A stretch of DNA of 64,000 bases from Methylobacillus methanolivorans. Its GTDB lineage: Bacteria; Pseudomonadota; Gammaproteobacteria; Burkholderiales; Methylophilaceae. A program made the translations under genes and the position numbers. Below, in pieces: positions 9,389 through 18,035 of the stretch. The stretch spans positions 903,543-967,542 of the forward strand of contig NZ_JAJAVF010000002.1 of the NCBI RefSeq assembly GCF_020531845.1, in the 5' to 3' direction. The notes beneath the pieces are model-generated. The model was not told the origin of the DNA. It worked only from the letters and a program-made list of their open reading frames with translations, and did not search any database. Position 1 is the first letter of the stretch; the number at the start of each line of letters is the position of its first letter.

Positions 9389-10642
9389 CTAACTGAAAGC
9401 AAGCGCTCCACGGAGCTTGGGATTACTCGGCGTTACTGGCAGGCTGGCAAACTGCTCTATTTCCAGGTCGTAATTGAATAACTCATTGGTCACAAAACGG
9501 TCATCCCGTATCCCGACGACTTCCACAATTGAGGTAATTCGACGTCGACCATCAGGCATACGGGTCACTTGAACGATCAGCTCAATTGCGGCTGCGATCA
9601 TCTTGCGCATGGTTGCCTCCGCCCCTTGGAAGCCTGCTAGGCCTGCCAGGGTTTCGAGTCGTAATAAGGCATCGGAAGGATTATTGGCATGCACGGTACT
9701 CATGCACCCCTCGTGACCGGTATTCATGGCCTGCAACATGTCCATCACTTCCTTGCTACGCACCTCGCCTAGGATGATGCGATCTGGCCGCATGCGCAGG
9801 GCATTGCGCACGAGGTCATGCGCCGTCACCTCCCCAACGCCATCGAGGTTATGTGGCCGTGTTTCTAGGCGTACTACATGCTCATGTTCCAGTCGCAATT
9901 CAGCAGCATCCTCAATCGTGACAATACGTTCACCTGAGGGAATTGAACGGCTCATGAAGTTAAGCATGGTGGTCTTGCCGGCGCCGGTACCGCCGCTGAT
10001 GATAGTATTGACACGGCGCTGGGCCGCATTGGTAAGGAAACTCAACATTTGTGAGTTCAGGGTGCCGTAAGCCAAGAGATCATTGCCTAGAATCGGCGTC
10101 TTGCGAAATTTACGGATGGACATGCAAGGTCCATTCAATGCCAAAGGCGGAATGATGACATTAAGCCGGCTACCATCCGGCAAGCGCGCATCTACGGTCG
10201 GGCTGGCCTCATCCACACGGCGCCCCAATGGCGACAAGATGCGGCGAATCACCCTCAGGACATGTTCGTCATCAATAAAGCGCAACTGGCTTTTTTCCAG
10301 CTTGCCCTTACGCTCGACGAAGATATCCCGCGCGCCATTAACGAGAATATCGTTGATGCTGTCATCCTTGATCAAGGTTTCCAGCGGGCCGAAGCCAGCG
10401 AGCTCATCTACCATTTCCTCGGTGAGCTTTTCCAGATCATAGGCACTCACCACCAATTGCTTTTCTGCCACATAGCGATACACCTTGCTATTCACATAGG
10501 TGATCATCTGCTGGCGCGACATATTGGCCAGGTCTGCTCTGTCCTGCTCGATCTCGGCAATCAGGTAGCTATGCAGCAGGAGCTTGGTATCTTGCGATTG
10601 CTCCGCAGCCTTGAGATCAAAGCGATATTCAGAGAGTCTCAT
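9389..10642 (-). CDS. tadA: Tad/Flp pilus assembly ATPase TadA (CpaF)
   Basis: 417-residue secretion ATPase of the VirB11/PilT superfamily that powers Flp pilus extrusion. The Walker A motif GGTGAGKT lies near residue 220, followed by a Walker B-type ILGEVRS segment and the [13 protein letters not shown] histidine box, all intact. The N-terminal domain carries the [19 protein letters not shown] element typical of CpaF. I chose the start at 10642 because it gives an ATGA overlap with tadZ and opens MRLSEYRF; an upstream in-frame start at 10672 would lie inside tadZ. Confidence 0.95.
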   Translation of the reverse strand: MRLSEYRFDLKAAEQSQDTKLLLHSYLIAEIEQDRADLANMSRQQMITYVNSKVYRYVAEKQLVVSAYDLEKLTEEMVDELAGFGPLETLIKDDSINDILVNGARDIFVERKGKLEKSQLRFIDDEHVLRVIRRILSPLGRRVDEASPTVDARLPDGSRLNVIIPPLALNGPCMSIRKFRKTPILGNDLLAYGTLNSQMLSFLTNAAQRRVNTIISGGTGAGKTTMLNFMSRSIPSGERIVTIEDAAELRLEHEHVVRLETRPHNLDGVGEVTAHDLVRNALRMRPDRIILGEVRSKEVMDMLQAMNTGHEGCMSTVHANNPSDALLRLETLAGLAGFQGAEATMRKMIAAAIELIVQVTRMPDGRRRITSIVEVVGIRDDRFVTNELFNYDLEIEQFASLPVTPSNPKLRGALAFS

Positions 10643-11892
10643 GATAGCAATTTGGATCTGGAGATATGCCAATCACTGAAAATACGCTGCAGGCTCGCCA
10701 GCAGGCCTGGCTTACGCGTATATTTATCCTTGCTGTCCTGCAAGGTCTGTGCAAGCTCACGTATGCGAACCGCATATTGGCTTTTGGGACTTAACTCCAG
10801 GATGCTATCGCCAGTATTTACCGAGGACAGACGTATCATGCCCGCCGGGGGCAGCATCGTCAGTAGCGGCAAATCAAATGAGCTAGCGATGTTATCCGCA
10901 TCCGGCAATAAGCGTGGGAGATAGTGATCCAGCACCAATCCAGTATTTTGCAGCTCATTTTGCGCCCGCAAAGCACGCAGCAGCTCGTAATTACGCTTAC
11001 AGCTAGGTACGCTCTGCTCCGCCACCAATATGGTGCGATCCACCGCTGACAACAACAATTGCAGGAAATCCACGCGCGTCACGCCTCCCAAATTGATCAC
11101 CACTTGGGAGAAATGCTTCCTCAACGTGCGCAATACGGTGTAAATGTCCGCAGGGGAAATCTGGAAGTCGTCCTCTGGATCATCCGGCATGGACAAGACA
11201 GACAAGCCGGAACGATGGCGTGCAAAACCAGTATCGATCAAGGTCGCATCCACGCGTGCGAGGTTACGCATTACATCCACAAAGCTGTATTTACCCTGCA
11301 AACCCATGAACAACAGACTATCGGCATGAGGTATGCCCAGATCCACCAAGAGAGTCGATTCCGTTTCCTGCATTGCCTGGGCTAGGTGAATAGCCAGCAT
11401 CGCCGAATCAGGGCTTGGGCGTGCGTTGATAATGGCAGTAATCTGCCCAGACTCCAGCTGAGGGGTAGACTGTTCACGCCGGATGGCGTGGCGCAGGCTA
11501 TAGCGCCCCAGGATGGCAAGCAGCTCGTTTTCCTTGGTGCCGATACGGATAAAGTCCCTCGCACCCGCCCGCATAATCGTCAAGAGCAATTGCTCATCCG
11601 CAGTCTCTGCCAAGGCAAGCACTGGCAAATCAGGTCGCGTAGCGCTAATTTCCTCGATGAAAGCGATCTCCTGCAAAAATGCAGGCGACAATGCGACTTC
11701 CTGACGGAAATCCTGTGAGCGCATATGCAGCAAAACAGCATTAATATCCACGGCGTCCACTAGTTGCAATACCTTGCGGATATCCTGCTCTTCCACAAAG
11801 ATAAACTTGCTGGAATGGTCGGAAATGTTCCTGAGCCAGCGTATGCATTCATCGCCATTGCTGACTACGATATAGTTTCGGCTTTCCTGCAT
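10639..11892 (-). CDS. tadZ: Pilus localisation protein TadZ/CpaE, atypical ATP site
   Basis: 417 residues with the two-part layout of TadZ/CpaE: an N-terminal response-regulator-like domain (about 1-130, ending RAGARDFIRIG) and a C-terminal ParA/MinD-like domain. In place of the deviant Walker A motif (KGGxGKT) there is NARPSPDSAMLAIHLA, with neither lysine of the motif. The second acidic motif region LLVDLGIPHADSLL is kept. ATP binding may therefore be weak or absent. TadZ proteins place the Tad machinery at the cell pole. The stop codon of rcpA shares a base with its start. Confidence 0.85.
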   Translation of the reverse strand: MQESRNYIVVSNGDECIRWLRNISDHSSKFIFVEEQDIRKVLQLVDAVDINAVLLHMRSQDFRQEVALSPAFLQEIAFIEEISATRPDLPVLALAETADEQLLLTIMRAGARDFIRIGTKENELLAILGRYSLRHAIRREQSTPQLESGQITAIINARPSPDSAMLAIHLAQAMQETESTLLVDLGIPHADSLLFMGLQGKYSFVDVMRNLARVDATLIDTGFARHRSGLSVLSMPDDPEDDFQISPADIYTVLRTLRKHFSQVVINLGGVTRVDFLQLLLSAVDRTILVAEQSVPSCKRNYELLRALRAQNELQNTGLVLDHYLPRLLPDADNIASSFDLPLLTMLPPAGMIRLSSVNTGDSILELSPKSQYAVRIRELAQTLQDSKDKYTRKPGLLASLQRIFSDWHISRSKLLS

Positions 11893-13310
11893 TAGCGTGA
11901 CATCCCGGTTGAATGTGGTTTTGGATAGGCATCACGCGAGAGGAAAAACTCGCTGAATGATGGCTTGAAGTGCTTGAGTTCATCTCCCGGCAACGTTGGC
12001 AATTCAGCATTGCGGGCAATTGGGCGGACCAGGCGCGGCGTCACCACCATCAATAGCTCCTTGTCCTCGCGATCAAAGCGTTTGGAGCTGAAAAAAGCAC
12101 CGATGATGGGGATATTGCCCAGCCAAGGCATCTTGTCGATGTTGTTCACGGTATTACGGCTCACCATGCCACTGATGACGAAGCTCTCACCGTTGCCAAG
12201 CGATACGCTGGTTTCTGTGCGCCTTACCTTAAGGCCAGGTACAGAGACACCACCGGTTTGCACCGCATTGGCAAAATCCAGCTCACTCACTTCGGGAGCC
12301 ACCTTGAGAAAAATCCTCTCGCCACTGAGGATAGTGGGTGTCAGCATCAGGCGAACGCCATACTCTTTGTAGCGAATAGTGATAGCACTATCCGCCCCAC
12401 CACCGGTCCTGATCGGCACCGGAAATTCACCACCGGCAAGAAAGGTAGCGGTTTGGCCTGAAATGGCAGACAAGGAGGGCTCGGCCAGTGTGTAAGCGAA
12501 GCCATTACCCTCTAAAACACTCAAGGTGCCAAGTAACCCTGAACCTTTATTACCAACTGCTAAATTAAATGCATTCAGAATTGGTAAAAACCCAGATCCA
12601 CTTGCAAAGTTAAATCCTTTGCCAACGTTGTTAGCCGCTGAACCTTGCCCCGGAAAATCACCATCACTGATGTGATTGCTATTGGTAACACTACTTAGAT
12701 TGTTAGGGCTACCAATTACAAATCCTGACTTATCTCCACGTCCTATATTGCTTTGCCCCAGAGACAATCCAAAGCGCATGACATTCTGCCTGCTGACCTC
12801 CACCACCTTGATGTCAATCTGCACGTGGCTCTCGAACTCGCTGCTTGCCACATCCAGAGCACCCTTGCGGTCTTTCTGTAACGATGCCAATGCACGTGCA
12901 TGCTCTTCCAATGACCGAGCTTCACCCACTAGGGCCACACCATTTCCAGCTGGCTGCACATGCAGATCATTAGCATCGGCCGCCTTCAACCCCTGGTTTT
13001 CCAATGCGAGCGATGGAGCCACACTCACTTGCAACACGCGCGCTGGCTGGGTAGCCGTGCTATCCCACAAGCTGATTTCTGTCGCGCCCACCGCCTTGGG
13101 AACGATCATCATCGTCTTGGGGCTAGTCATGGTCACTGCAAGCACCTCAGGATTGGCAATCGCAACGCGTTGCAATGCCACTGTGTGCTCATAAAGCTTT
13201 TGCTGCCCAATGCTGACAAGCATCTCCTCGGCACAGGCCGATTGTGCGACCATTAGCCAGCATGCGCCTGCCACACCGGCCAGTTTTCCCCGTGAATAGA
13301 ATGCAGCCAT
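11892..13310 (-). CDS. rcpA: Tad outer-membrane secretin RcpA (CpaC)
   Basis: 472 residues. Signal peptide about 1-27 (core LAGVAGACWLMVAQSACA), then an N-terminal pilus-formation domain (EMLVSIGQQKLYEHTVALQRVAIANPEV) and a BON-like part. The secretin core is in the C-terminal half, with the recognisable SLGNGESFVISGMV and MPWLGNIPIIGAFFSSKRF segments and a final ELLMVVTPRLVRP strand. It would form the outer-membrane channel for Flp pili. A Gly/Asn/Ser-rich stretch (about 195-245) probably is a flexible gate or loop. The start is immediately after the rcpC stop codon. Confidence 0.93.
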   Translation of the reverse strand: MAAFYSRGKLAGVAGACWLMVAQSACAEEMLVSIGQQKLYEHTVALQRVAIANPEVLAVTMTSPKTMMIVPKAVGATEISLWDSTATQPARVLQVSVAPSLALENQGLKAADANDLHVQPAGNGVALVGEARSLEEHARALASLQKDRKGALDVASSEFESHVQIDIKVVEVSRQNVMRFGLSLGQSNIGRGDKSGFVIGSPNNLSSVTNSNHISDGDFPGQGSAANNVGKGFNFASGSGFLPILNAFNLAVGNKGSGLLGTLSVLEGNGFAYTLAEPSLSAISGQTATFLAGGEFPVPIRTGGGADSAITIRYKEYGVRLMLTPTILSGERIFLKVAPEVSELDFANAVQTGGVSVPGLKVRRTETSVSLGNGESFVISGMVSRNTVNNIDKMPWLGNIPIIGAFFSSKRFDREDKELLMVVTPRLVRPIARNAELPTLPGDELKHFKPSFSEFFLSRDAYPKPHSTGMSR

Positions 13311-14210
13311 TTACCGTCCTTTGAAGCTGATGGTTTCTGTCTTATCACCGGCATGGACAATGACATTGACCACTTCGGTATTTTTCTTTGCAGGCATTGC
13401 TTTTATTGATTTAGGTACTACAGGGGGCTTGCTTGATTGTTGTAAACCAGTAATTTCGGAGAGACGTACCAAGTCATTGGATGTCTTTGGCGTATCTGGG
13501 CTGGCGCCACGCAGGGATAAGCGTAGATTTCCACCGCTAGCTGCCAGCATGAGGCGCGAGACATCCTCCTCCTTGACGGCGATGACAGCAGAATGTCCAC
13601 TCAATGCCTGCGCCTTGCCACCTTCGCTATCAGCAAGGATAGAGGCTGATCCGGGGGAGATACTTGAGGAGGAGACATTCTGCTGCAACACTTCACCGTA
13701 ACTAATCACGCGTACATCCTTGATGATGGACTGCGCGAAGCTATCTGTTGTCATGCCATTACTGCTATTGATATACACCAGCACATCAACATGGTCGCCC
13801 GGCTGGATAAAGCCACCAACACCAATCACCTCATCGACCTTGATGGCAACGCCTCGCTCCCCATGCTTGAGCAATTGCGCGGCTGGGCCACGCTGAGCGA
13901 AGTAAGTAGAAAGCACAGGGGCATCTTTCTCAATCGCAGTTTCCACCATGCGACCTATCAAGTCTGCCGTGGTGCTATACGCCAATGAGTTCTGGCTGTC
14001 GCTTTCCTTCATTGCCAGGTCCTCCGGCAACAATACATGCCCGGCTGGAATATCCTGCCGCGCCACCACCTGAGAATGGCGCACGACATTCACTGGGGCT
14101 GGCGCGTGCACCTCGGGCTGCCGATGACTCGCCCGGATGCCATACCATCCCACCAATACCGCCCCGATGAATAGAAGGATTGCTGTAATCCTTAATGCAT
14201 TTCCGCTCAT
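13311..14210 (-). CDS. rcpC: Flp pilus assembly protein RcpC (CpaB)
   Basis: 299 residues. One N-terminal membrane anchor (about 7-24), then an SAF/antifreeze-like domain (VVARQDIPAGHVLLPEDLAMK, about 48-70) and an RcpC/CpaB domain with the GERGVAIKVDEVIGVGGFIQPGDHVDVLV segment (about 117-146). The protein is a periplasmic component that interacts with the RcpA secretin. It ends one base before rcpA starts, and follows tadE by 41 bases. Confidence 0.9.
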   Translation of the reverse strand: MSGNALRITAILLFIGAVLVGWYGIRASHRQPEVHAPAPVNVVRHSQVVARQDIPAGHVLLPEDLAMKESDSQNSLAYSTTADLIGRMVETAIEKDAPVLSTYFAQRGPAAQLLKHGERGVAIKVDEVIGVGGFIQPGDHVDVLVYINSSNGMTTDSFAQSIIKDVRVISYGEVLQQNVSSSSISPGSASILADSEGGKAQALSGHSAVIAVKEEDVSRLMLAASGGNLRLSLRGASPDTPKTSNDLVRLSEITGLQQSSKPPVVPKSIKAMPAKKNTEVVNVIVHAGDKTETISFKGR

Positions 14211-14251
14211 TTTTATTATGGCCCGCTGTTGAAATCAGCAGTAATGCCAGC

Positions 14252-14746
14252 TCAAACAAGATTGATTCTGGCATTACCTTGTAAATCCAGTGGCATAGGC
14301 AGCATCGGCCCATAGCCGGGAATATTCAGGATAGGGATCACCGGATTATTGTTGTAATTGGGGTACACCACCCTTACGGTCAGGCTGCTCCCAACCACAT
14401 CCACCACCACCTTGCTATTGCCTGCACCCAGCACATGCTCACGCACGCCTTGCGGCAACCAGGTCAATGCATTCCCAACTGTATGCCTCACCCGCGAGGT
14501 AATGCCTTCGCTGGCATATTGAGCGCTACTGCCATACGCCATGGGATCTACCGCAATGGCAGCGCGCGCGCCCTCTGAAGCGGCAAACACAAAAGACGAC
14601 TGCAACAAGAACAAAATGGCATACGTCACCAACGCGTAGAACAAGGTGAAGAACAACATAAACAGCATGGCAAACTCAATGGCCGCCGCACCTGATTGCC
14701 TGCGTCTGGATGAAGATTGTCTCGAAATGCATGTTATAGATGCCAT
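14252..14746 (-). CDS. tadE: TadE-like minor pseudopilin
   Basis: 164 residues. The N-terminus has a basic leader, then QSGAAAIEFAMLFMLFFTLFYALVTYAILF, which is the pseudopilin-type hydrophobic helix with Glu five residues after the likely cleavage glycine (SG|AAAIEF). This is the hallmark of TadE proteins, which are processed by TadV. The rest is a small beta-rich periplasmic domain. A longer frame opens at 15064, but that extension runs inside tadV and has no pilin character; the start at 14746 has a purine-rich GGGGGA site and gives a 13-base overlap with tadV. Confidence 0.88.
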   Translation of the reverse strand: MASITCISRQSSSRRRQSGAAAIEFAMLFMLFFTLFYALVTYAILFLLQSSFVFAASEGARAAIAVDPMAYGSSAQYASEGITSRVRHTVGNALTWLPQGVREHVLGAGNSKVVVDVVGSSLTVRVVYPNYNNNPVIPILNIPGYGPMLPMPLDLQGNARINLV

Positions 14747-15231
14747 GATTCCATCCCCCATATTTCCGGAAACAAGATGACAACGCCCATTGCCAAGGCC
14801 AATGCGGCACCAAATGGGATATACCGCCGCTTGTTGCTTTCCCTGCTTACCGATACCCAACCAGAAGTCACCAACTGCGGCTTCAATTGCCACCAAATCA
14901 TCAAACCTGCCAGCACGCCAAGCGATGCCAACACAAAACTCGCCACGACCACCTTCACGCCACAAAGCACAGCTATCGCTGCCAGCAATTTGACGTCCCC
15001 ACCACCTAATGTTCTGGTGGCATATCCAGGAATCGTCAGAAGAAAAGCTACGGCCAGACCCCAAAAGGCAGAGGAGATGGGTTGGTCGTAGTAGAAAACC
15101 TGCCCAGTCATCAACAGATAACTGAAACCGAATAACAATGCTCCCAAGCTGAGTAGGTTGGGAATGCGCCTTTGCGAGAAATCATAAAAAGCCAGCAATC
15201 CCGCCCAGATACATAGCATCGTTAGCATCAC
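14734..15231 (-). CDS. tadV: Flp prepilin peptidase TadV (CpaA)
   Basis: 165-residue inner-membrane aspartic protease of the A24 type without the methylase domain, as usual for TadV. The two catalytic aspartates are visible: one in YDFSQRRIPN near residue 17 and one in the GGGDVKLLAA motif near residue 79. Five to six hydrophobic segments cover the sequence. It would cleave the leader peptides of Flp and TadE, encoded on either side. Confidence 0.9.
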   Translation of the reverse strand: MMLTMLCIWAGLLAFYDFSQRRIPNLLSLGALLFGFSYLLMTGQVFYYDQPISSAFWGLAVAFLLTIPGYATRTLGGGDVKLLAAIAVLCGVKVVVASFVLASLGVLAGLMIWWQLKPQLVTSGWVSVSRESNKRRYIPFGAALALAMGVVILFPEIWGMESWHL

Positions 15232-15240
15232 AGCTGCCTT

Positions 15241-15429
15241 TTAAGTAGCAGCAGTAGTCAGTGCAGTACTAATGTTTGTGAAAATTGTTGTGACTGCGGT
15301 TCTCACATTGCCAGACAACCCAGCAATTACCACGGCTACCATGGCTGCAATCAAGGCATACTCAATACCACTCGCACCTTCTTCATCCTGGTAAAGGTTC
15401 ACCAGCCACTGCTTCATCACTGAAAACAT
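15241..15429 (-). CDS. flp: Flp-type major pilin
   Basis: 62-residue type IVb prepilin. The leader ends in a glycine (Gly18) and the processed protein would start ASGIEYALIAAM, giving the Flp signature of Glu at +5 and Tyr at +6, then a hydrophobic helix and a short Thr-rich tail. First gene of the Tad operon and separated from tadV by only 9 bases. The start is supported by an AGGAG site 7-9 bases upstream. The major subunit is usually made in excess over the machinery; no terminator is visible between flp and tadV. Confidence 0.93.
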   Translation of the reverse strand: MFSVMKQWLVNLYQDEEGASGIEYALIAAMVAVVIAGLSGNVRTAVTTIFTNISTALTTAAT

Positions 15430-15585
15430 GTCTATCTCCTTTAGCTACTTAGTCAATTTATGCTGGGCATTTTGCATAACTCTGAAACACAGCATACACA
15501 TTTTGATAAATACAGTAAATATGAAAAATATGATAATTACAAAATATCTATCGGCAGTAGTATCAAATTCTTTAAAGGCAGAAAT
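15430..15585 (-). promoter_or_regulatory. AT-rich promoter region of the Tad operon
   Basis: The bases upstream of flp are strongly AT-rich compared with the neighbouring genes and must carry the promoter for the whole Tad operon, because a terminator closes the preceding gene. Two copies of AAATATG lie nine bases apart (plus-strand 15517-15523 and 15526-15532), a possible direct-repeat binding site. I could not settle on one -35/-10 pair. Confidence 0.45.
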
Positions 15586-15622
15586 AAAAAAACGGCCAGG
15601 ATTCATCATCCTGGCCGTTTTT
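15586..15622 (-). terminator. Rho-independent terminator after the pterin dehydratase gene
   Basis: A 12-base stem (AACGGCCAGGAT and its complement) with a five-base loop, flanked by A-runs on one side and T-runs on the other. It closes the 20.1-15.6 kb cofactor operon on the minus strand and isolates the Tad operon from it. The hairpin would also work on the plus strand. Confidence 0.88.
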
Positions 15623-15646
15623 GGTTTGCAAGCGAGTCGCTAGCGA

Positions 15647-16021
15647 TTAATCGTATTTGATATATTTGAAGCGCGCATCCTCATTTGGTGTGCCTTCTAG
15701 AGCACCTTGTTCTTTGGCAGGCTGCCACTGGATCACAGACTCTATCTTATGCGCCAGCTCCCAATCCTTATCGGTAATGCCCTTGGCTGTATGCGTAGAA
15801 AGCTTGACGATGACAAAAGCATAGGAAACGGTGAGGTCGGGATGGTGCCAGGCAGCTTCGGCAAGATGCCCCACCGTGTTTACCACCATCAGGGTCGCTT
15901 TCCAGCCACTAGTTTTGTATTTGCGGCGAATCCAGCCATCTTCGTAATACCAGTGCGGCAATTCTTTCTGTAGCCTAGTCTGGATTTCCGCTTCACTGTA
16001 GGTACGTTCGGCTTCACTCAT
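15647..16021 (-). CDS. Pterin-4a-carbinolamine dehydratase-like protein
   Basis: 124 residues of the PCD/DCoH family. The active-site signature is intact: AWHHPDL followed by LSTHTAKGITDKDWELAHKIE, matching the family pattern HHPD...L.TH..GG.T..D..LA. PCDs dehydrate 4a-hydroxy-tetrahydropterins after aromatic amino acid hydroxylation, but no hydroxylase gene is nearby. Being the last gene of an operon of methylofuran/H4MPT biosynthesis genes, it more likely handles a methanopterin-type pterin or has another pterin-related role; that is an inference. It starts 12 bases after the kinase-like gene. It is followed by a strong terminator. Confidence 0.85.
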   Translation of the reverse strand: MSEAERTYSEAEIQTRLQKELPHWYYEDGWIRRKYKTSGWKATLMVVNTVGHLAEAAWHHPDLTVSYAFVIVKLSTHTAKGITDKDWELAHKIESVIQWQPAKEQGALEGTPNEDARFKYIKYD

Positions 16022-16033
16022 CGCATATCTCCT

Positions 16034-16663
16034 TTAATTCCAGGCACATCGAACTGGCAAACCTACCCTTTCCAGTTCTGCCTCGCTAAAACCATCATTG
16101 AATGCCACGCAATCCTGCCGCCCAACCACCCAGGTGTTGAATGCCCGGCCAGCAATATGATCACCAAAGGCACTATCGACAAAACCTTCCTTGGTGAGTT
16201 TTTCAAGGGATACTTGCTGGTCTGCATCAGGGCGTGAGGACTTCACCAGGATCAGGTGCTCGGCATTGAGCTTGGCAGCTAGGTAGGCAGCCAGGCTGTC
16301 AGAAGTAATGCCCCAGTTCATTGGAATGCTTTCATCGGCGCAGATCATGTCGCTCGGCAACCAGACAATGCCACGGTGCTGCCAGCCGCGCTCAGCGATT
16401 TCCAGCTCGCTTTTGGCTGTCACCAAGCGTGGGCTAAGGCCCGTCATCAGCACACCATATTGATCCATCGCCATCACCGCCATGCGGTGTGCGGTCGCAT
16501 CATCAATACCACTGCTGATCTGCGCATCTCGCACCGCATCGGCAAAGATGCCGCCGCCAGGCACGATCAGCACCTTGCCATCTCCATGGCGCGCGACAAT
16601 ATCCAGCCAGAGATTAAGCTCAGATGAGCCGAGAAGACTACCGCCCAGTTTAATTACCCACAT
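16034..16663 (-). CDS. Amino-acid-kinase-fold protein, MfnE-like
   Basis: 209 residues of the aspartate/uridylate kinase superfamily. It begins MWVIKLGGSLLGS (phosphate-binding KLGGS), then VLIVPGGGIFADAVR, and later NWGITSDSLAAYLAAKLNAEHLILVKSS, all typical. In methanogens the related MfnE phosphorylates the aminomethylfuran-phosphate intermediate of methanofuran. Sitting beside MfnD-like and MfnF-like genes, the same reaction in methylofuran synthesis is the best guess. The start at 16663 has a GGGGTG ribosome site; the ORF can be extended to a GTG at 16672. It overlaps pabB. Confidence 0.82.
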   Translation of the reverse strand: MWVIKLGGSLLGSSELNLWLDIVARHGDGKVLIVPGGGIFADAVRDAQISSGIDDATAHRMAVMAMDQYGVLMTGLSPRLVTAKSELEIAERGWQHRGIVWLPSDMICADESIPMNWGITSDSLAAYLAAKLNAEHLILVKSSRPDADQQVSLEKLTKEGFVDSAFGDHIAGRAFNTWVVGRQDCVAFNDGFSEAELERVGLPVRCAWN

Positions 16664-18035
16664 CTTGGTCACCCCGAAAATGTTCGACGAGTTTTAGCAT
16701 GGTTGATGCTTTATCCCAGGTTTCACGATATTCTTTATCGCCTTCCGAATCCGCTACGATACCACCTCCAGCCCAGAAACGGATTTCCCCGTGTGAATAA
16801 ACGGCAGTGCGGATGGCAATATTGGTATCCATATTGCCATCAAAACCGATATAGCCAATGGCACCGCAGTAGATACCGCGACGATGCGGCTCCAGCTCTT
16901 CAATGATTTCCATCGCCCGTAGCTTGGGCGCACCTGTGATGGAGCCACCGGGGAAAGCGCCGCGCAGCAAGTCAACCGCCTCGTATTGATCAGCCAGCTT
17001 GCCCGTCACCGTGCTCACCAGATGATGAACATTGGCATAGCTCTCCAGCACGAACAGGCGATCCGCCCGCACCGAACCCGTCGCACAACTCTTGCCTATA
17101 TCATTGCGCAGCAAATCGACGATCATCAAGTTTTCTGCTCTATCCTTCAGACTACTCTGCAGGTCTGCCGCTTGGCGAGCATCCTCACCAGCATCGCTTG
17201 AGCGTGGTCGCGTACCTTTGATTGGGCGGGTTTCCACATGACGACCACTCACCTGGAGAAAGCGCTCTGGTGAATCAGACAATACCTGCACCCCTGGCAG
17301 GTTCATGAAGGCCATGAATGGTGCCGGGCCTATTGCACGCAGGTATTGATATGCCTGCCATGCATCGCCCTCTGCCGCAGCACTAAAGCGCTGCGCCAGA
17401 TTCACCTGGTAGCAATCGCCCTCGTGGATATAACGCTGGATGCGCTCAAATGCCTGCTGATAAGTCGCCGCATCAACATTAGAACGGACAGGCGAATTGA
17501 TCGAAAAAGCAGCAATCGGTTGCTTACCGGCATGTGTGAACAATGCAAATAAGGTTTCCCACTCAGCCTTGCGCGCTTCGGTAATGGCGCAAGACACAAG
17601 CCAGGCTTGCTGTTTACGGTGATCAACAATGACTGCCCAGTCATAAATACCCACCATCAACGCGGGAATACGCTCACCATCGTGGGCCTGGGCAGGTAAG
17701 GATTCAATATTGCGCGCCAGATCGTAACCAAAGTAACCAACAGCACCACCCGTGAAGGGTAAATCTGACTCTAAACGAGGGTATTGCTGTAATGCCTGTT
17801 TCAATAGCGAGAAAGGGTCAAGGTCCGACTCATGTACACCCTGCTGGTCCTGTATTTCAGTGACACCATCCCGTGTCGTCAACGTCATGACAGGATCAGC
17901 TACCATAATGTCATAGTGCCCGTATTCATTGCCGGGGCGCCCACTATCTAGATAAATTGCCCAGGGTCGCTGGGCGATCTTGGCAAACAGTGTGGAGCTA
18001 TCTGCGTAATATGGCAGTTCTCGCCTAAGCATCAC
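16650..18035 (-). CDS. pabB: Aminodeoxychorismate synthase component I
   Basis: 461-residue chorismate-utilising enzyme that makes 4-amino-4-deoxychorismate. The PabB-specific ETRPIKGTRPR motif with the active-site lysine is present, as are the SITGAPKLRAMEIIEELEP and GAIGYIGFDGNMDTNIAIRT motifs of the family. The N-terminal domain is complete. It is embedded with overlaps of 4 and 14 bases between the MfnF-like and MfnE-like genes. That points to pABA supply for H4MPT, whose arylamine comes from pABA through beta-RFAP synthase (encoded at 29.2-30.2 kb), rather than just folate. Confidence 0.93.
   Translation of the reverse strand: MMLRRELPYYADSSTLFAKIAQRPWAIYLDSGRPGNEYGHYDIMVADPVMTLTTRDGVTEIQDQQGVHESDLDPFSLLKQALQQYPRLESDLPFTGGAVGYFGYDLARNIESLPAQAHDGERIPALMVGIYDWAVIVDHRKQQAWLVSCAITEARKAEWETLFALFTHAGKQPIAAFSINSPVRSNVDAATYQQAFERIQRYIHEGDCYQVNLAQRFSAAAEGDAWQAYQYLRAIGPAPFMAFMNLPGVQVLSDSPERFLQVSGRHVETRPIKGTRPRSSDAGEDARQAADLQSSLKDRAENLMIVDLLRNDIGKSCATGSVRADRLFVLESYANVHHLVSTVTGKLADQYEAVDLLRGAFPGGSITGAPKLRAMEIIEELEPHRRGIYCGAIGYIGFDGNMDTNIAIRTAVYSHGEIRFWAGGGIVADSEGDKEYRETWDKASTMLKLVEHFRGDQDVGN

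Noticed and set aside
14252..15064. Long version of TadE starting at 15064
   Set aside because: The extra N-terminal 106 residues come from the reverse reading of tadV and lack similarity; the pseudopilin leader starts properly at 14746.
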